This document shows positions 29,479 through 37,993 of a DNA stretch of 64,000 nt, piece by piece. The notes beneath the pieces were generated by a model that did no database searches, was not told the DNA's origin, and saw only the letters and a list, made by a program, of their open reading frames with translations. Position numbers and translations under genes: made by a program. The stretch is from Mycobacterium sp. 050128 (GTDB lineage Bacteria; Actinomycetota; Actinomycetes; Mycobacteriales; Mycobacteriaceae): assembly GCF_036409155.1 (NCBI RefSeq), contig NZ_JAZGLW010000001.1:620001-684000 (forward strand). The letters are read 5' to 3'. Numbering within the stretch: the first letter of the stretch is position 1; each line of letters opens with the position of its first letter.

Positions 29479-30711
29479 ATCGCCAGTGTCAACCTCCCGC
29501 CGGGGTTCGACTTCACCGATCCCGACATCTACGCCCACCGGTTACCGGTGCAGGAGTTGGCGGAACTGCGCCGTGCGGCGCCGATCTGGTGGAATGAGCA
29601 GCCGCTCGATCAGGGCGGGTTCGGAGACGGCGGCTACTGGGTGGTGACCAAGCACCGCGACATCCGCGAGGTGTCGTTGCGTACCGACGTCTTCTCGTCG
29701 GCGTCGAAATCCATCGTGCCGCGCTATCGGGAAGACCAGGCGCAGGGTCAGATCGAAGCCGGCCGGGCGTCGATGATCATGATGGACGATCCCGAACACA
29801 GCCGGTTGCGCAAGATCGTGGCGCGCGGCTTCACCCCGCGGGCTGTCGAGCGGCTGCGCGCCGACCTCGATGAGCGGGCACGGCAGATCGCCCAGCAGGC
29901 GAAGGCGGAGGGCTCGGGCGACTTTGTGTTGCAGGTGGCCTGCGAGTTGCCGCTGCAGGCGATCGCGGGGTTGCTCGGGGTGCCGGCCGAGGACCGCGGC
30001 AAGCTGTTCGACTGGTCCAACAAGATGATCGGAAGCGACGACCCGGAGTTCGCCGATTACGACGCGCTCACCTCGGCGGGCGAATTGATGTGGTATGCAA
30101 TGCAATTGGCGGCCCGCAAGGCCGAGAACCCGGGCGACGACATCGTCACGACATTGGTGGCAGCCGGCGCCGACGGGGACGGGCTTTCCGACGCGGAGTT
30201 CGGCATGTTCGTGGTCACGCTGGGCATCGCCGGCAACGAGACCACCCGCAACTCGATCACCCAGGGGATGATGGCCTTCACCGACCACCCCGACCAGTGG
30301 GAGCTGTTCAAGGCGCAACGACCCAAGACCGCGGCCGACGAGATCATCCGGTGGGCCACCCCGATCACCGCGTTTCAGCGTGCCGCGCTGACCGACACCG
30401 AGCTCGGCGGTGTGGCGATCAAGAAGGGTCAGCGGGTGGTGATGTTCTACCGCTCCGCCAATTTCGACGAAGAGGTCTTCGACGACCCCTACGCGTTCAA
30501 CGTCTTACGGAGCCCGAACCCACATCTGGGATTCGGTGGTACCGGCGCTCACTACTGCATCGGTGCCAACCTGGCGCGCATGACGATCGACATCATGTTC
30601 AATGCGATCGCCGACCACATGCCCGACCTGGTCTCCGCGGGCGATCCGCAGCGGCTGCGGTCACCGTTCATCAACGGCATCAAACACTGGCAGGTCGACT
30701 ACACGCGTTGA
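29479..30711 (+). CDS. CYP125-like cytochrome P450 with a non-standard start codon
   Basis: The product follows M. tuberculosis CYP125 (steroid C26/C27 monooxygenase) closely: VNLPPGFDFTDPDIYA at the N-terminus, ITQGMMAFTDHPDQWEL after the I-helix GIAGNETTRNSITQ, and haem loop FGGTGAHYCIGANLAR with the Cys at residue 360. Homology starts before the first standard start (GTG 29548). In frame, between the stop TAA 29431 and 29548, there is no ATG, GTG or TTG; an ATC at 29479 lies 8-9 bases after GAGGAG. I take ATC 29479 as the probable start (410 residues); otherwise the protein begins at 29548 without its first 23 residues. It probably oxidises the sterol side chain, but it is a CYP125 paralogue rather than certainly CYP125 itself: the usual kstR and steroid-degradation neighbours are absent. 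Confidence 0.85.
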   Translation: MASVNLPPGFDFTDPDIYAHRLPVQELAELRRAAPIWWNEQPLDQGGFGDGGYWVVTKHRDIREVSLRTDVFSSASKSIVPRYREDQAQGQIEAGRASMIMMDDPEHSRLRKIVARGFTPRAVERLRADLDERARQIAQQAKAEGSGDFVLQVACELPLQAIAGLLGVPAEDRGKLFDWSNKMIGSDDPEFADYDALTSAGELMWYAMQLAARKAENPGDDIVTTLVAAGADGDGLSDAEFGMFVVTLGIAGNETTRNSITQGMMAFTDHPDQWELFKAQRPKTAADEIIRWATPITAFQRAALTDTELGGVAIKKGQRVVMFYRSANFDEEVFDDPYAFNVLRSPNPHLGFGGTGAHYCIGANLARMTIDIMFNAIADHMPDLVSAGDPQRLRSPFINGIKHWQVDYTR

Positions 30712-30740
30712 GGCGAAGGCCTCACCTGCCACGCGCCTCG

Positions 30741-30769
30741 TTGACACTCGTACCACGTGGCCATACATT
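30741..30769 (+). promoter_or_regulatory. Sigma-A-type promoter ahead of the second P450
   Basis: TTGACA at 30741-30746, a 17-base spacer and TACATT at 30764-30769 make a near-consensus promoter 57 bases before the ATG at 30826. This suggests the second P450 has its own promoter and is not only read through from the CYP125-like gene. Confidence 0.6.
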
Positions 30770-30825
30770 ATCTCGTAATTGTCCGCAAGCTGGTGCCCCG
30801 CGGATTCCGGGCTAAGGAGACCGCC

Positions 30826-32061
30826 ATGGCCGTCGGTACTGCTCCCCCAAGTGTTTTCGATGCCGACCTGCCCACGCTGAGCTACGACGCCGCGGAACCT
30901 CCCGCGGATGTCTACCCGCGCATCGAAGCGGTCCAACGACAAAGCCCCATCGCGATCGGGCCGTTCGGACCCGAGGTGCTCTCGTACCCACTCGTGCGTA
31001 CCGTCCTACGCGACACCCGGTTCCAGATCCCACCCGGCATCAATCTGCTGGTCCAGGGCATCACGTCGGGCCCGCTGTGGGACAAGGTGGTCACCAGCCT
31101 GTTGTGCCTGGAAGGCGATCAACACCATCGGCTGCGGAGTCTGACGTCCAAGGCGTTCACCCCCAAAGCGACCTTGCGCCTGCACGACACGATGGCCGAC
31201 CTGATGAACGAACTCGTCGATCAGGTCGCCGACGCGGGCGGCTGCGACGTGGTCACCGACATCGCCCGCCCCTATCCCGTCCCGATCATCTGCGCGCTGC
31301 TCGGCGCACCACGTGAGGATTGGCAACAGTTTTCGCTGTGGGCCGACGAGATCTTCAAGGCCTTCACCTTCAGCGCCGACATCCGCGAGCTCGAGCCCGG
31401 CGTGATGCGCGCCTGGGCCGAGCTCGACGACTACGTCGACGACATGGTCGCCCGGCGCCGGCACAGCCTGACCGACGACCTGCTGTCCGACCTCATCCGC
31501 GCCGAGGACGACGGCGATCGCCTCGACGCCGCCGAACTGCGCATGCTCGCCGGAGGTCTGTTGTTGGCGGGGACGGACACCACCCGCAACCAGGTGGGCG
31601 CCTCGGTGCAAGTGCTGTGCGAGCACCCTGAGCAGTGGCACTTGCTCAAGCAGCATCCGGAACTGGCCATGCGCGCGGTCGAGGAGACCATGCGCCACTC
31701 ACCGATCGCCTGCGGGACCCTGCGCCTGGTGGTCGAGGACGCCGAGCTCGACGGCTATCTTTTCCCCGCCGGCACCATGGTGCTGGTGAACACCGCTGCG
31801 GCCAACCGCGATCCCGACGTCTACGACGCCCCGCATCGCGTCGACATCACCCGCGAGGGAGCACCGCCCATCCTCACCTTCGGCGGCGGAATTCACTACT
31901 GCCTGGGCGCCAACCTGGCCCGCCGCGAACTCGCCGAGGCGCTGACCGTGCTCAGCCAGCGGATGGTCAACCCACGCATCACCGGCCCGGTGCCCTGGAA
32001 GCCGATGGTGAGTTTGAGCGGGCCGACGAGCGTGCCCATCGAGTTCGAAGCCGCCCGATAG
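30826..32061 (+). CDS. Cytochrome P450
   Basis: A 411-residue P450 with I-helix AGGLLLAGTDTTRNQVG, ExxR in EETMRHSP and haem loop FGGGIHYCLGANLAR with ligand Cys359. All core motifs are intact. The ATG at 30826 follows AAGGAG and is chosen over an upstream in-frame ATG at 30757. I do not recognise the subfamily. It lies 114 bases after the CYP125-like gene, with its own likely promoter, and upstream of a DUF1254 protein. No dedicated ferredoxin is adjacent. Confidence 0.92.
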   Translation: MAVGTAPPSVFDADLPTLSYDAAEPPADVYPRIEAVQRQSPIAIGPFGPEVLSYPLVRTVLRDTRFQIPPGINLLVQGITSGPLWDKVVTSLLCLEGDQHHRLRSLTSKAFTPKATLRLHDTMADLMNELVDQVADAGGCDVVTDIARPYPVPIICALLGAPREDWQQFSLWADEIFKAFTFSADIRELEPGVMRAWAELDDYVDDMVARRRHSLTDDLLSDLIRAEDDGDRLDAAELRMLAGGLLLAGTDTTRNQVGASVQVLCEHPEQWHLLKQHPELAMRAVEETMRHSPIACGTLRLVVEDAELDGYLFPAGTMVLVNTAAANRDPDVYDAPHRVDITREGAPPILTFGGGIHYCLGANLARRELAEALTVLSQRMVNPRITGPVPWKPMVSLSGPTSVPIEFEAAR

Positions 32062-32092
32062 TCAGCGCTTGCGCTACGCGCGTAGGGTCCGA

Positions 32093-33070
32093 ATGGTGGC
32101 AGAGCGGACGACACCCGACGGCGCGGTGCTGGTCTCACCCGACAACTTCGCCAGGGCCGAAAGCGACTTGTATTTCGGCAATATCGTCAACGGCGGCGGG
32201 TTCGGAACATTCATGCACATCCGGGAGCTGACGCCGCTGGACAAGCAGCTGGTGGTGCGCCCCAACCGTGACACCTTGTATTCGGCGGGCGTCTTCGACC
32301 TCGACGCCGCGCCGGTGACGATAGTGCTGCCCGACTCCGCCGCCCGGTTCATGTCGATGCAGGTCATCACCGAGGACCACTATGTGCCCGCCGTGTTCTA
32401 CGGTCAGGGCGAACACACCCTCGCCCACAACGACATTGGCACGCGCTATGTCGCCGTGGTGATCCGCACCCTCGTCGATCCCAATGACGATGCCGACCTC
32501 GACGAGGTCCACCGACTGCAAGATGCGGTCGCGGTACACCAGGACGCCGCCGGGACTTTCGAGATTCCAAACTGGGATCCCGTCAGCCAAAAGTCGGTTC
32601 GCGAAGCTCTCGTTCAGCTTTCGGCGACGTTGCCCGACTCCCACCGGATGTTCGGGACCCGGAACGACACCGACCCGGTGCGCCACCTGGCCGGTTCGGC
32701 GTCGGCGTGGGGCGGCAATCCGGAAAAAGACGCGATCTATTTCAGTTTCCATCCCGTCGAAAATGACGGCGCCAGCGTTTACCTGCTCACCGTGGACGAG
32801 GTGCCGGTCGACGGCTTCTGGTCGGTCACGGTCTACAACAAAGACGGCTACTTCACCCCGAACCCGCTCAACGCCTATTCACTGAACAACATCACCGCGC
32901 AACGCGACAACAGCGGCGCGATCACCATCCAATTCGGCGGGTGTGATACCGCGACTGCCAACTGCCTGCCGATCACTGCGGGCTGGAATTACCTGGTCCG
33001 CCTCTACCGGCCGCAACAAAAGATCCTCGATGGGCAGTGGACATTCCCCGAGGCCCAACCGGTTTCGTGA
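32093..33070 (+). CDS. DUF1254/DUF1214-type protein
   Basis: A 325-residue protein resembling the DUF1254-DUF1214 family. The N-terminal half contains VVRPNRDTLYSAGVFDLDAA and ARFMSMQVITEDHY; the C-terminal half contains DGFWSVTVYNKDGYF and WNYLVRLYRP, the DUF1214 hallmark. There is no signal peptide. Start at ATG 32093 (GTG at 32096 also possible). It begins 31 bases after the P450 and is probably in its transcript. These proteins are widespread in actinobacteria and have no proven biochemical role. Confidence 0.83.
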   Translation: MVAERTTPDGAVLVSPDNFARAESDLYFGNIVNGGGFGTFMHIRELTPLDKQLVVRPNRDTLYSAGVFDLDAAPVTIVLPDSAARFMSMQVITEDHYVPAVFYGQGEHTLAHNDIGTRYVAVVIRTLVDPNDDADLDEVHRLQDAVAVHQDAAGTFEIPNWDPVSQKSVREALVQLSATLPDSHRMFGTRNDTDPVRHLAGSASAWGGNPEKDAIYFSFHPVENDGASVYLLTVDEVPVDGFWSVTVYNKDGYFTPNPLNAYSLNNITAQRDNSGAITIQFGGCDTATANCLPITAGWNYLVRLYRPQQKILDGQWTFPEAQPVS

Positions 33071-33161
33071 TCGCGCAATTGTGAGAAAGACCCCACGGGT
33101 CGCGGCCCCAGCGAACCCGCCTTACGCTCCTTGGTTACACGAAGTTAACGGGGGTTCACTG

Positions 33162-34499
33162 ATGCGTGGGTTCAAGGGCCGAAGTGTGCCCAGACACCGG
33201 CTTGTCCTGCTCGGGCCGGCAATCTGCCTGGTCCTTGCCTCGTGTTCGGAGACCGCGTCCCCACCAGCCGTAACGTCGACGACCTCGACTTCTGCTTCGA
33301 CGACCACCACCAGTTCGGCTCCACCACCGCCGCCGATCACCGGCCCGCTGGAGAAAGATTGGAAAAGCTACGGCGGAACGGCTTACTTCGGCTGTCCCGA
33401 GGAATTCTCGGTGAGCAAATCCGCACTCGAAGACATTCGCCCCAAAATATTCGACACCAAATCAGGACAATACGTAGCGCCGTCGCTGCCGACGATTCCC
33501 GCCGGCGAGAACGTCACCGGAGCCATCTGCGCGCTTTCGGGCACCGCGGACGACATGAAAGTCATCTATGTGGTGACGACCCTCAAACCGGCGCAGGCGC
33601 CGGCACCCGAGGTCACCAAGACCACCGCCTACGCCTTCGACTTCAAGACCGGAAAGTCGGCGGCGACGAAAGAATTGCAAGCACCAAGTCCCGACTTGAA
33701 ATTGAGCGAACCGAAGCAATGGCGGCTTGGCGCAACGACATCCGGCGCCGCGTGGCTCAACGCCTTCACCGACGGGCATACGACCGCGTCGCCGCCGCGA
33801 ACCGTCATTCTCTCCGGCGCCGACCTGTCCATGTCGTGGAACGACCCGCAACCCGGTCGAGTCTGGCCGGATGTCTTGTCGTTTCAGCGAAACACCCAGC
33901 CCGGCAAGGACTCTGGGGCTGAATTGCGCCGGCCGTCGGGGGAACCGATCTATCAGGATAACGATATCGTGACCGTCGATGCCGAATTATCAGACGGGCC
34001 AGACAAATTGGTGAAGATCACTCATCGTGACTCCCCCACCGCCGTGTCGACCATGTTCTTCGACCTGAATTCCAAAGCCATCATCAAGGTCGGCGACACC
34101 GACCGGATCTCCGGCGGCGGATTGACAGCGACGTTGTCGGACGGACAGCTATTCGTCGACGCCCGGGACTCGGCCGATTCGCAGTTCGGCTTCGGAGTGT
34201 GGAACCTGCGCACCCAGCACTGGGACCTGCTGAAGAACCGAGAGGACGCCAAGAAGATGCCGATCGCCAAGATGGCGTTCTTCGGCAACCACCTCTACAT
34301 CTCGAACATCGGCGGAACGTACTCGGTGCTGGCCCTACCCGCTCCGGATCCGGTCGCGACCAACTGGTCCATCCGGCCGTTCGAGCGAATATCGGGCTGG
34401 ACGCTGGTCTGCCGCGGCGAGACCACCGCGGGCGGAGAGTGCAAGGAGATCGTCATGGTGCAAGACCAGGAGGGCCATTACCCCGGCCCCTGGTTCTGA
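33162..34499 (+). CDS. Secreted lipoprotein of unknown function
   Basis: A 445-residue protein with a lipoprotein signal: basic N-terminus, LLGPAICLVLASC with the lipobox Cys near residue 28, then a Thr/Ser-rich linker (TSTTSTSASTTTTSS) and a proline run. The mature part looks like a repeated beta structure, possibly a propeller, with Trp/Asp-rich strands but no catalytic motif I recognise. It would be anchored on the outer face of the inner membrane. The true start is ATG 33162; the frame is open upstream but overlaps the previous gene. It stands alone between the DUF1254 gene and a palindromic repeat. Confidence 0.8.
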   Translation: MRGFKGRSVPRHRLVLLGPAICLVLASCSETASPPAVTSTTSTSASTTTTSSAPPPPPITGPLEKDWKSYGGTAYFGCPEEFSVSKSALEDIRPKIFDTKSGQYVAPSLPTIPAGENVTGAICALSGTADDMKVIYVVTTLKPAQAPAPEVTKTTAYAFDFKTGKSAATKELQAPSPDLKLSEPKQWRLGATTSGAAWLNAFTDGHTTASPPRTVILSGADLSMSWNDPQPGRVWPDVLSFQRNTQPGKDSGAELRRPSGEPIYQDNDIVTVDAELSDGPDKLVKITHRDSPTAVSTMFFDLNSKAIIKVGDTDRISGGGLTATLSDGQLFVDARDSADSQFGFGVWNLRTQHWDLLKNREDAKKMPIAKMAFFGNHLYISNIGGTYSVLALPAPDPVATNWSIRPFERISGWTLVCRGETTAGGECKEIVMVQDQEGHYPGPWF

Positions 34500-34516
34500 C
34501 GCCGCGCCGCGGCGCC

Positions 34517-34595
34517 TTGAGTGTGCACCCCCGGCTTTGCGTGTGCACTGGGGGCGGGGACACGCCGACCGAGAGCACCCTGGACGCACACTCAA
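34517..34595. repeat. Second copy of the 20-bp GAGTGTGC repeat with inverted end
   Basis: TTGAGTGTGC at 34517 and TTGCGTGTGC at 34537 are exactly 20 bases apart, and GCACACTCAA at 34586-34595 is the exact inverse of the first. The core, spacing and hairpin form match the repeat at 24665-24784. It follows the lipoprotein stop and probably ends its transcript. Confidence 0.7.
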
Positions 34596-34671
34596 AGCCG
34601 TAGCCACCGGGAAATGCCATTATCAAAAAGGCGATAGTGCTTCTCGGTATGCGAGAGTACGTTATCGACGT

Positions 34672-36657
34672 ATGAAAACCGTGCGCAGCTTCTGCCGCAT
34701 CTGCACGTCTGTGTGCGGCATTCTCGTCGACGTCGACGGCGACGAGGTGGTCCGCGTCCGCGGCGACCAGGACCACCCGTTTTCGCAGGGTTACTGCTGC
34801 CCGAAGGGCCGGGCCCTGCCGCAGCTGCACCACCATCCGGACCGGCTGGAACGGCCGCGGATCCGGATCGACGGCCGGTTGCAAGACACCACTTGGGACA
34901 CCTGTCTCGACGACCTTGGTACCCGGTTGAAGGACATCATCGACCGGCACGGCCCGGAATCGGTCGGCTTCTACTTCAGCACCATGGAGAGTGCGGGCTT
35001 CCGGATGGCCGAGGCGCTCCACGCCGCGATCGGCACACCGGCGAAGTTCAGCCCACTGACCATCGACGGCACCGCCAAACCTCTGGTCTCTGATTTGGTC
35101 GGCGGGTTCATGGGCCTGTCCGGCCGCACCGATTTGGACAGCTGCGATTTTCTGATGCTCGTCGGCGTCAATCCGGTGGTCTCGCATGGCCACGCGATTT
35201 CGATGCCCAATCCGACCGGCACCGTGCGCGAGATCGCCAAGCGCGGACAGGTGTGGGTGATCGACCCGCGGCGCACCGAGACCGCGCGACTGGCCACCGG
35301 CCATCTGGCGGCGCGCCCCAGCACCGACCACGCGGTGCTGGCCTACCTGGTGCGTGAGGTTCTGCGTGACGGTATGAAAACCGATGTGCCCGTTCAAGGT
35401 ATCGGCGAGCTGACCGCCGCAGTTGAGCCATTCACCCTCGAACACGCCGCCGCGCTCGCCGACGTCCCGGCCGCGGAACTGACGCGACTGTGCGCGGCCG
35501 TGCGCGCCGCCAAGTGCGTGGCGGTCGAGACCGGCACCGGCGTGACGATGACGGCCGAGCGGGCCAATGTCACCCAGTGGTTGGCGTGGGTGCTGATGAT
35601 TCTCACCGGCGCGATGAACCGGCCCGGCGGTACCTGGTTCCACCCCGGATTCGCTTACCAGATGGAAACTTTCGGCGAGTTCCTGCCGATCACACCGATC
35701 GAGGGGTCGTTCGGACCGGGCCCGCGTAGCCGCCCGGAGGCGCAGGCGTTCATCAACGAATGGCCGTGCGCCGTGCTGCCCGACGAGATCGCGGCCGGAC
35801 ACATCCGCGCATTGATCAACGTCGGCGGCAGCCTGGTCACCTCGTTTCCCGAAACCGGCAAACTGATCCCCGCACTGCAAAACCTCGAGGTCTTCGCCAC
35901 CACCGAGATCATCAACAACGAGACCACCGAGTTGGCCACCCACGTGCTGCCCACCAAGGATCCCCTGGAACGACCTGACATCACCATTCACGACATCCTG
36001 AGCTCGCACGTGTCCGTGCAATACAGTTCCGCGGTCGTGGATCCGGTCGGCGAGCGGCGCTCGATGTGGTGGGTCTTCGCCGAAATCGGCAAACGGCTCG
36101 GCCACGACCTCGGCAGTCTCGGAGACCCGGACAGCAGCACCGACGACGACGTGCTCTCGGTCCTGTTGGCCGGCGCCCGAGCCAAGTACGACGAAGTCGC
36201 CGCTACGGGTTGGGCCGAGGTGCCTCGTGAACTGCCGGCGGCGTGGGTGGAAGACCACATCGGGCGCATCGGCGGCTGGCGGTTGGCCCCGCCGCTGCTC
36301 GTCGACCAACTCGCTGCTCTGCAGCCGCCCCCGCCACTAGTGATGGTGCCGCGCCGTCAGCGTCGAAAGCTCAACGGACAGTTGGACTTTCTCGGCGAGG
36401 GGCCGGAGATCTTGATCAACCCCGAGGACGGCGCCGCCGCGGGCGTCGTCGGCGGCGGGCGCGTGACCGTGCGCAGTGCCAACGGAGAACTGACCGGCAT
36501 CGCCAAGGTCGACGAAGCGATGCGGCGTGGAGCGGTGTCGATCCCGCATGGCCACCATCAGGCCAATGTCAATCGGCTGACCAACAAGGACGACATCGAC
36601 GTGGTGACAGGTATGGTCCGCTACTCCGGCATCGCCGTCAGCCTGCATCCGGCCTGA
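34672..36657 (+). CDS. Molybdopterin-dependent oxidoreductase, single subunit
   Basis: A 661-residue DMSO-reductase-family protein. The N-terminal [4Fe-4S] ligands are Cys8, Cys11, Cys15 (CRICTSVC) and Cys42 or Cys43 (YCCPKG). Molybdopterin-binding regions follow (LMLVGVNPVVSHGH, VWVIDPRRTETA) and the C-terminal dinucleotide-binding domain ends with IPHGHHQANVNRLT. There is no Tat signal, so it is cytoplasmic. No electron-transfer or membrane subunit is adjacent. I cannot assign the Mo ligand or substrate (formate-dehydrogenase-like and BisC-like enzymes share this layout). Start ATG 34672. Confidence 0.87.
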   Translation: MKTVRSFCRICTSVCGILVDVDGDEVVRVRGDQDHPFSQGYCCPKGRALPQLHHHPDRLERPRIRIDGRLQDTTWDTCLDDLGTRLKDIIDRHGPESVGFYFSTMESAGFRMAEALHAAIGTPAKFSPLTIDGTAKPLVSDLVGGFMGLSGRTDLDSCDFLMLVGVNPVVSHGHAISMPNPTGTVREIAKRGQVWVIDPRRTETARLATGHLAARPSTDHAVLAYLVREVLRDGMKTDVPVQGIGELTAAVEPFTLEHAAALADVPAAELTRLCAAVRAAKCVAVETGTGVTMTAERANVTQWLAWVLMILTGAMNRPGGTWFHPGFAYQMETFGEFLPITPIEGSFGPGPRSRPEAQAFINEWPCAVLPDEIAAGHIRALINVGGSLVTSFPETGKLIPALQNLEVFATTEIINNETTELATHVLPTKDPLERPDITIHDILSSHVSVQYSSAVVDPVGERRSMWWVFAEIGKRLGHDLGSLGDPDSSTDDDVLSVLLAGARAKYDEVAATGWAEVPRELPAAWVEDHIGRIGGWRLAPPLLVDQLAALQPPPPLVMVPRRQRRKLNGQLDFLGEGPEILINPEDGAAAGVVGGGRVTVRSANGELTGIAKVDEAMRRGAVSIPHGHHQANVNRLTNKDDIDVVTGMVRYSGIAVSLHPA

Positions 36658-36663
36658 TTGGAA

Positions 36664-37527
36664 TCAATTGGCCGCCAACAGGTTCAAATAGCCCTGCCTG
36701 GTCCCGACCTCGAGCGCCTTCCGGCGCTCCAGCAGCACCACACAGCGCAGCGCCAGATCGAACGACCGATAACAGTAGTGCGCGATCAGGGCCAGGTGCT
36801 TGAGTTGTTCGTCACTCATCTTCTCCGTGTGGATGAAGTCCCGCACGTACACCATGTCGGCTTCCAGGAGCTGGTTGATGGACTGGCGCGGATCCACACA
36901 CGGCGAAATCGGCCATAGCTTGATCTCGCGGAAACCGTGCGGAATGAATCCCTGGCTGCGCAGCTCGGAGTCGATGTCGCCCAGCGTCGGCTGGTCTTTG
37001 TACAACGTCACGAATGAAATCTCGGTTTGTATCGCGACCGTCTCGGCGAGTCTCGCTGTACCGCCGCGAAATACCGCGAGTTCGCTTCCTTGAACGTCTA
37101 TCTTCAGAAAGTCGATGTGTTCAATCTCGGAAATGTCATCGAGCTTGTGCGCTTGCACGGATACCCGCTCGACCACTCGCCCCGGCAGCTTGAGGTACTC
37201 GAACACGTCCAGCGCCGCCGGGTCCGGCTCGAGCAGGCTCGTCATTCCGGATCCCTGACACACGTTGAGCGTGTGCGCTTCGCCATCGCCCACGGCATAC
37301 GGCAGATAGCGCTCCGGCAAGCCTTTGCGGCTCAGCAACGTTCGCAGCGGATCGGCCTGCGGCTCGAATCCCGTTACCCGACATAGTCTCGCGGCCAGCA
37401 TTGATGTATAGGGCGGCTCGGAATCGATCGGATTCGCACCGACGTCGACGACCTCAGTAATGCGTTGCGGGACAACAAGGTCCCAGAAATCCGAAATCCT
37501 GCTGGTACCGTCCGGAACGTCCGCCAT
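36664..37527 (-). CDS. FkbM-family methyltransferase
   Basis: About 287 residues from MADVPDG, with motif I EVVDVGANPI, GFEPQADPLRTLL, and the FkbM hallmark HIDFLKIDVQGSELAVFRGG. These enzymes O-methylate sugars or small molecules. The start is uncertain: ATG 37527 and ATG 37560 are both in frame and neither has a strong ribosome-binding site; an open frame to 37689 gives atypical sequence. It converges on the molybdopterin gene with a 6-base gap. A glycolipid or polyketide substrate is possible, but no biosynthetic cluster is adjacent. Confidence 0.82.
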   Translation of the reverse strand: MADVPDGTSRISDFWDLVVPQRITEVVDVGANPIDSEPPYTSMLAARLCRVTGFEPQADPLRTLLSRKGLPERYLPYAVGDGEAHTLNVCQGSGMTSLLEPDPAALDVFEYLKLPGRVVERVSVQAHKLDDISEIEHIDFLKIDVQGSELAVFRGGTARLAETVAIQTEISFVTLYKDQPTLGDIDSELRSQGFIPHGFREIKLWPISPCVDPRQSINQLLEADMVYVRDFIHTEKMSDEQLKHLALIAHYCYRSFDLALRCVVLLERRKALEVGTRQGYLNLLAAN

Positions 37528-37777
37528 AACCACGAAGTCAAGTATTCGGCATTTCGCCATGTGCCGTCTAGGACAAGACGAACACTGAAATGGACCGCAG
37601 CCTTTCGCGCGCTGTGTACCAAATATGTTGCGATTGAGCGGCGATGGTGTCGCCTCGCGTTTACGGTTGTAAAACTCTCGGCGCGCCAACGCGCCTCAGC
37701 AATAATGCTCCGGTAATTTAAATTCAAGTCGCCCACCGTTGGACGATTCCCCCCGCTCCGCTGGATGGAGGACGCCA

Positions 37778-37948
37778 ATGTACAAACGTGAAACCGAACA
37801 ATGCCGAAAGTGCCAGGGCCAAGCCGACGCGCTGGTCTGGTATCAGTACTCCTCGCGGGGGAACACCGTCGGACGCGTCATCTACCGGATGCGCTGCCGC
37901 AGTGGATGCTCGGGCTTGGTGGTCGATGGGCCCGGCGCACGCTGCTAG
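37778..37948 (+). CDS. Small four-cysteine, zinc-ribbon-like protein
   Basis: A 56-residue frame with a well-placed GGAGG seven bases before ATG 37778. It has CRKC near residue 9 and CRSGC near residue 39 on either side of a beta-like stretch (ALVWYQYSS, TVGRVIYRM), the arrangement of a small zinc ribbon, plus a final Cys. I do not recognise a family. It lies upstream of, and on the same strand as, a TetR gene, whose operator begins 15 bases after its stop. It could be real but is short. Confidence 0.55.
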   Translation: MYKRETEQCRKCQGQADALVWYQYSSRGNTVGRVIYRMRCRSGCSGLVVDGPGARC

Positions 37949-37963
37949 CACCGCCGCCAAAAG

Positions 37964-37983
37964 ATAGGTGACCGGTCGGCTAT
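37964..37983. promoter_or_regulatory. TetR-type operator overlapping the tetR promoter
   Basis: The 20-base site reads ATAGGTGACCGGTCGGCTAT; 16 of 20 positions are symmetric. Its right arm overlaps a -10-like TATTAT at 37981-37986, which ends 8 bases before the tetR ATG. The same pattern (ATAGnnGACYRGTCnnCTAT) occurs at 38627-38646, so it is probably the operator of the TetR protein encoded here. Confidence 0.72.
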
Positions 37984-37993
37984 TATTGCTGGC

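Noticed and set aside
34453..36309. 618-residue open frame on the minus strand
   Set aside because: It is antisense to the molybdopterin oxidoreductase and shows only shadow-type composition.
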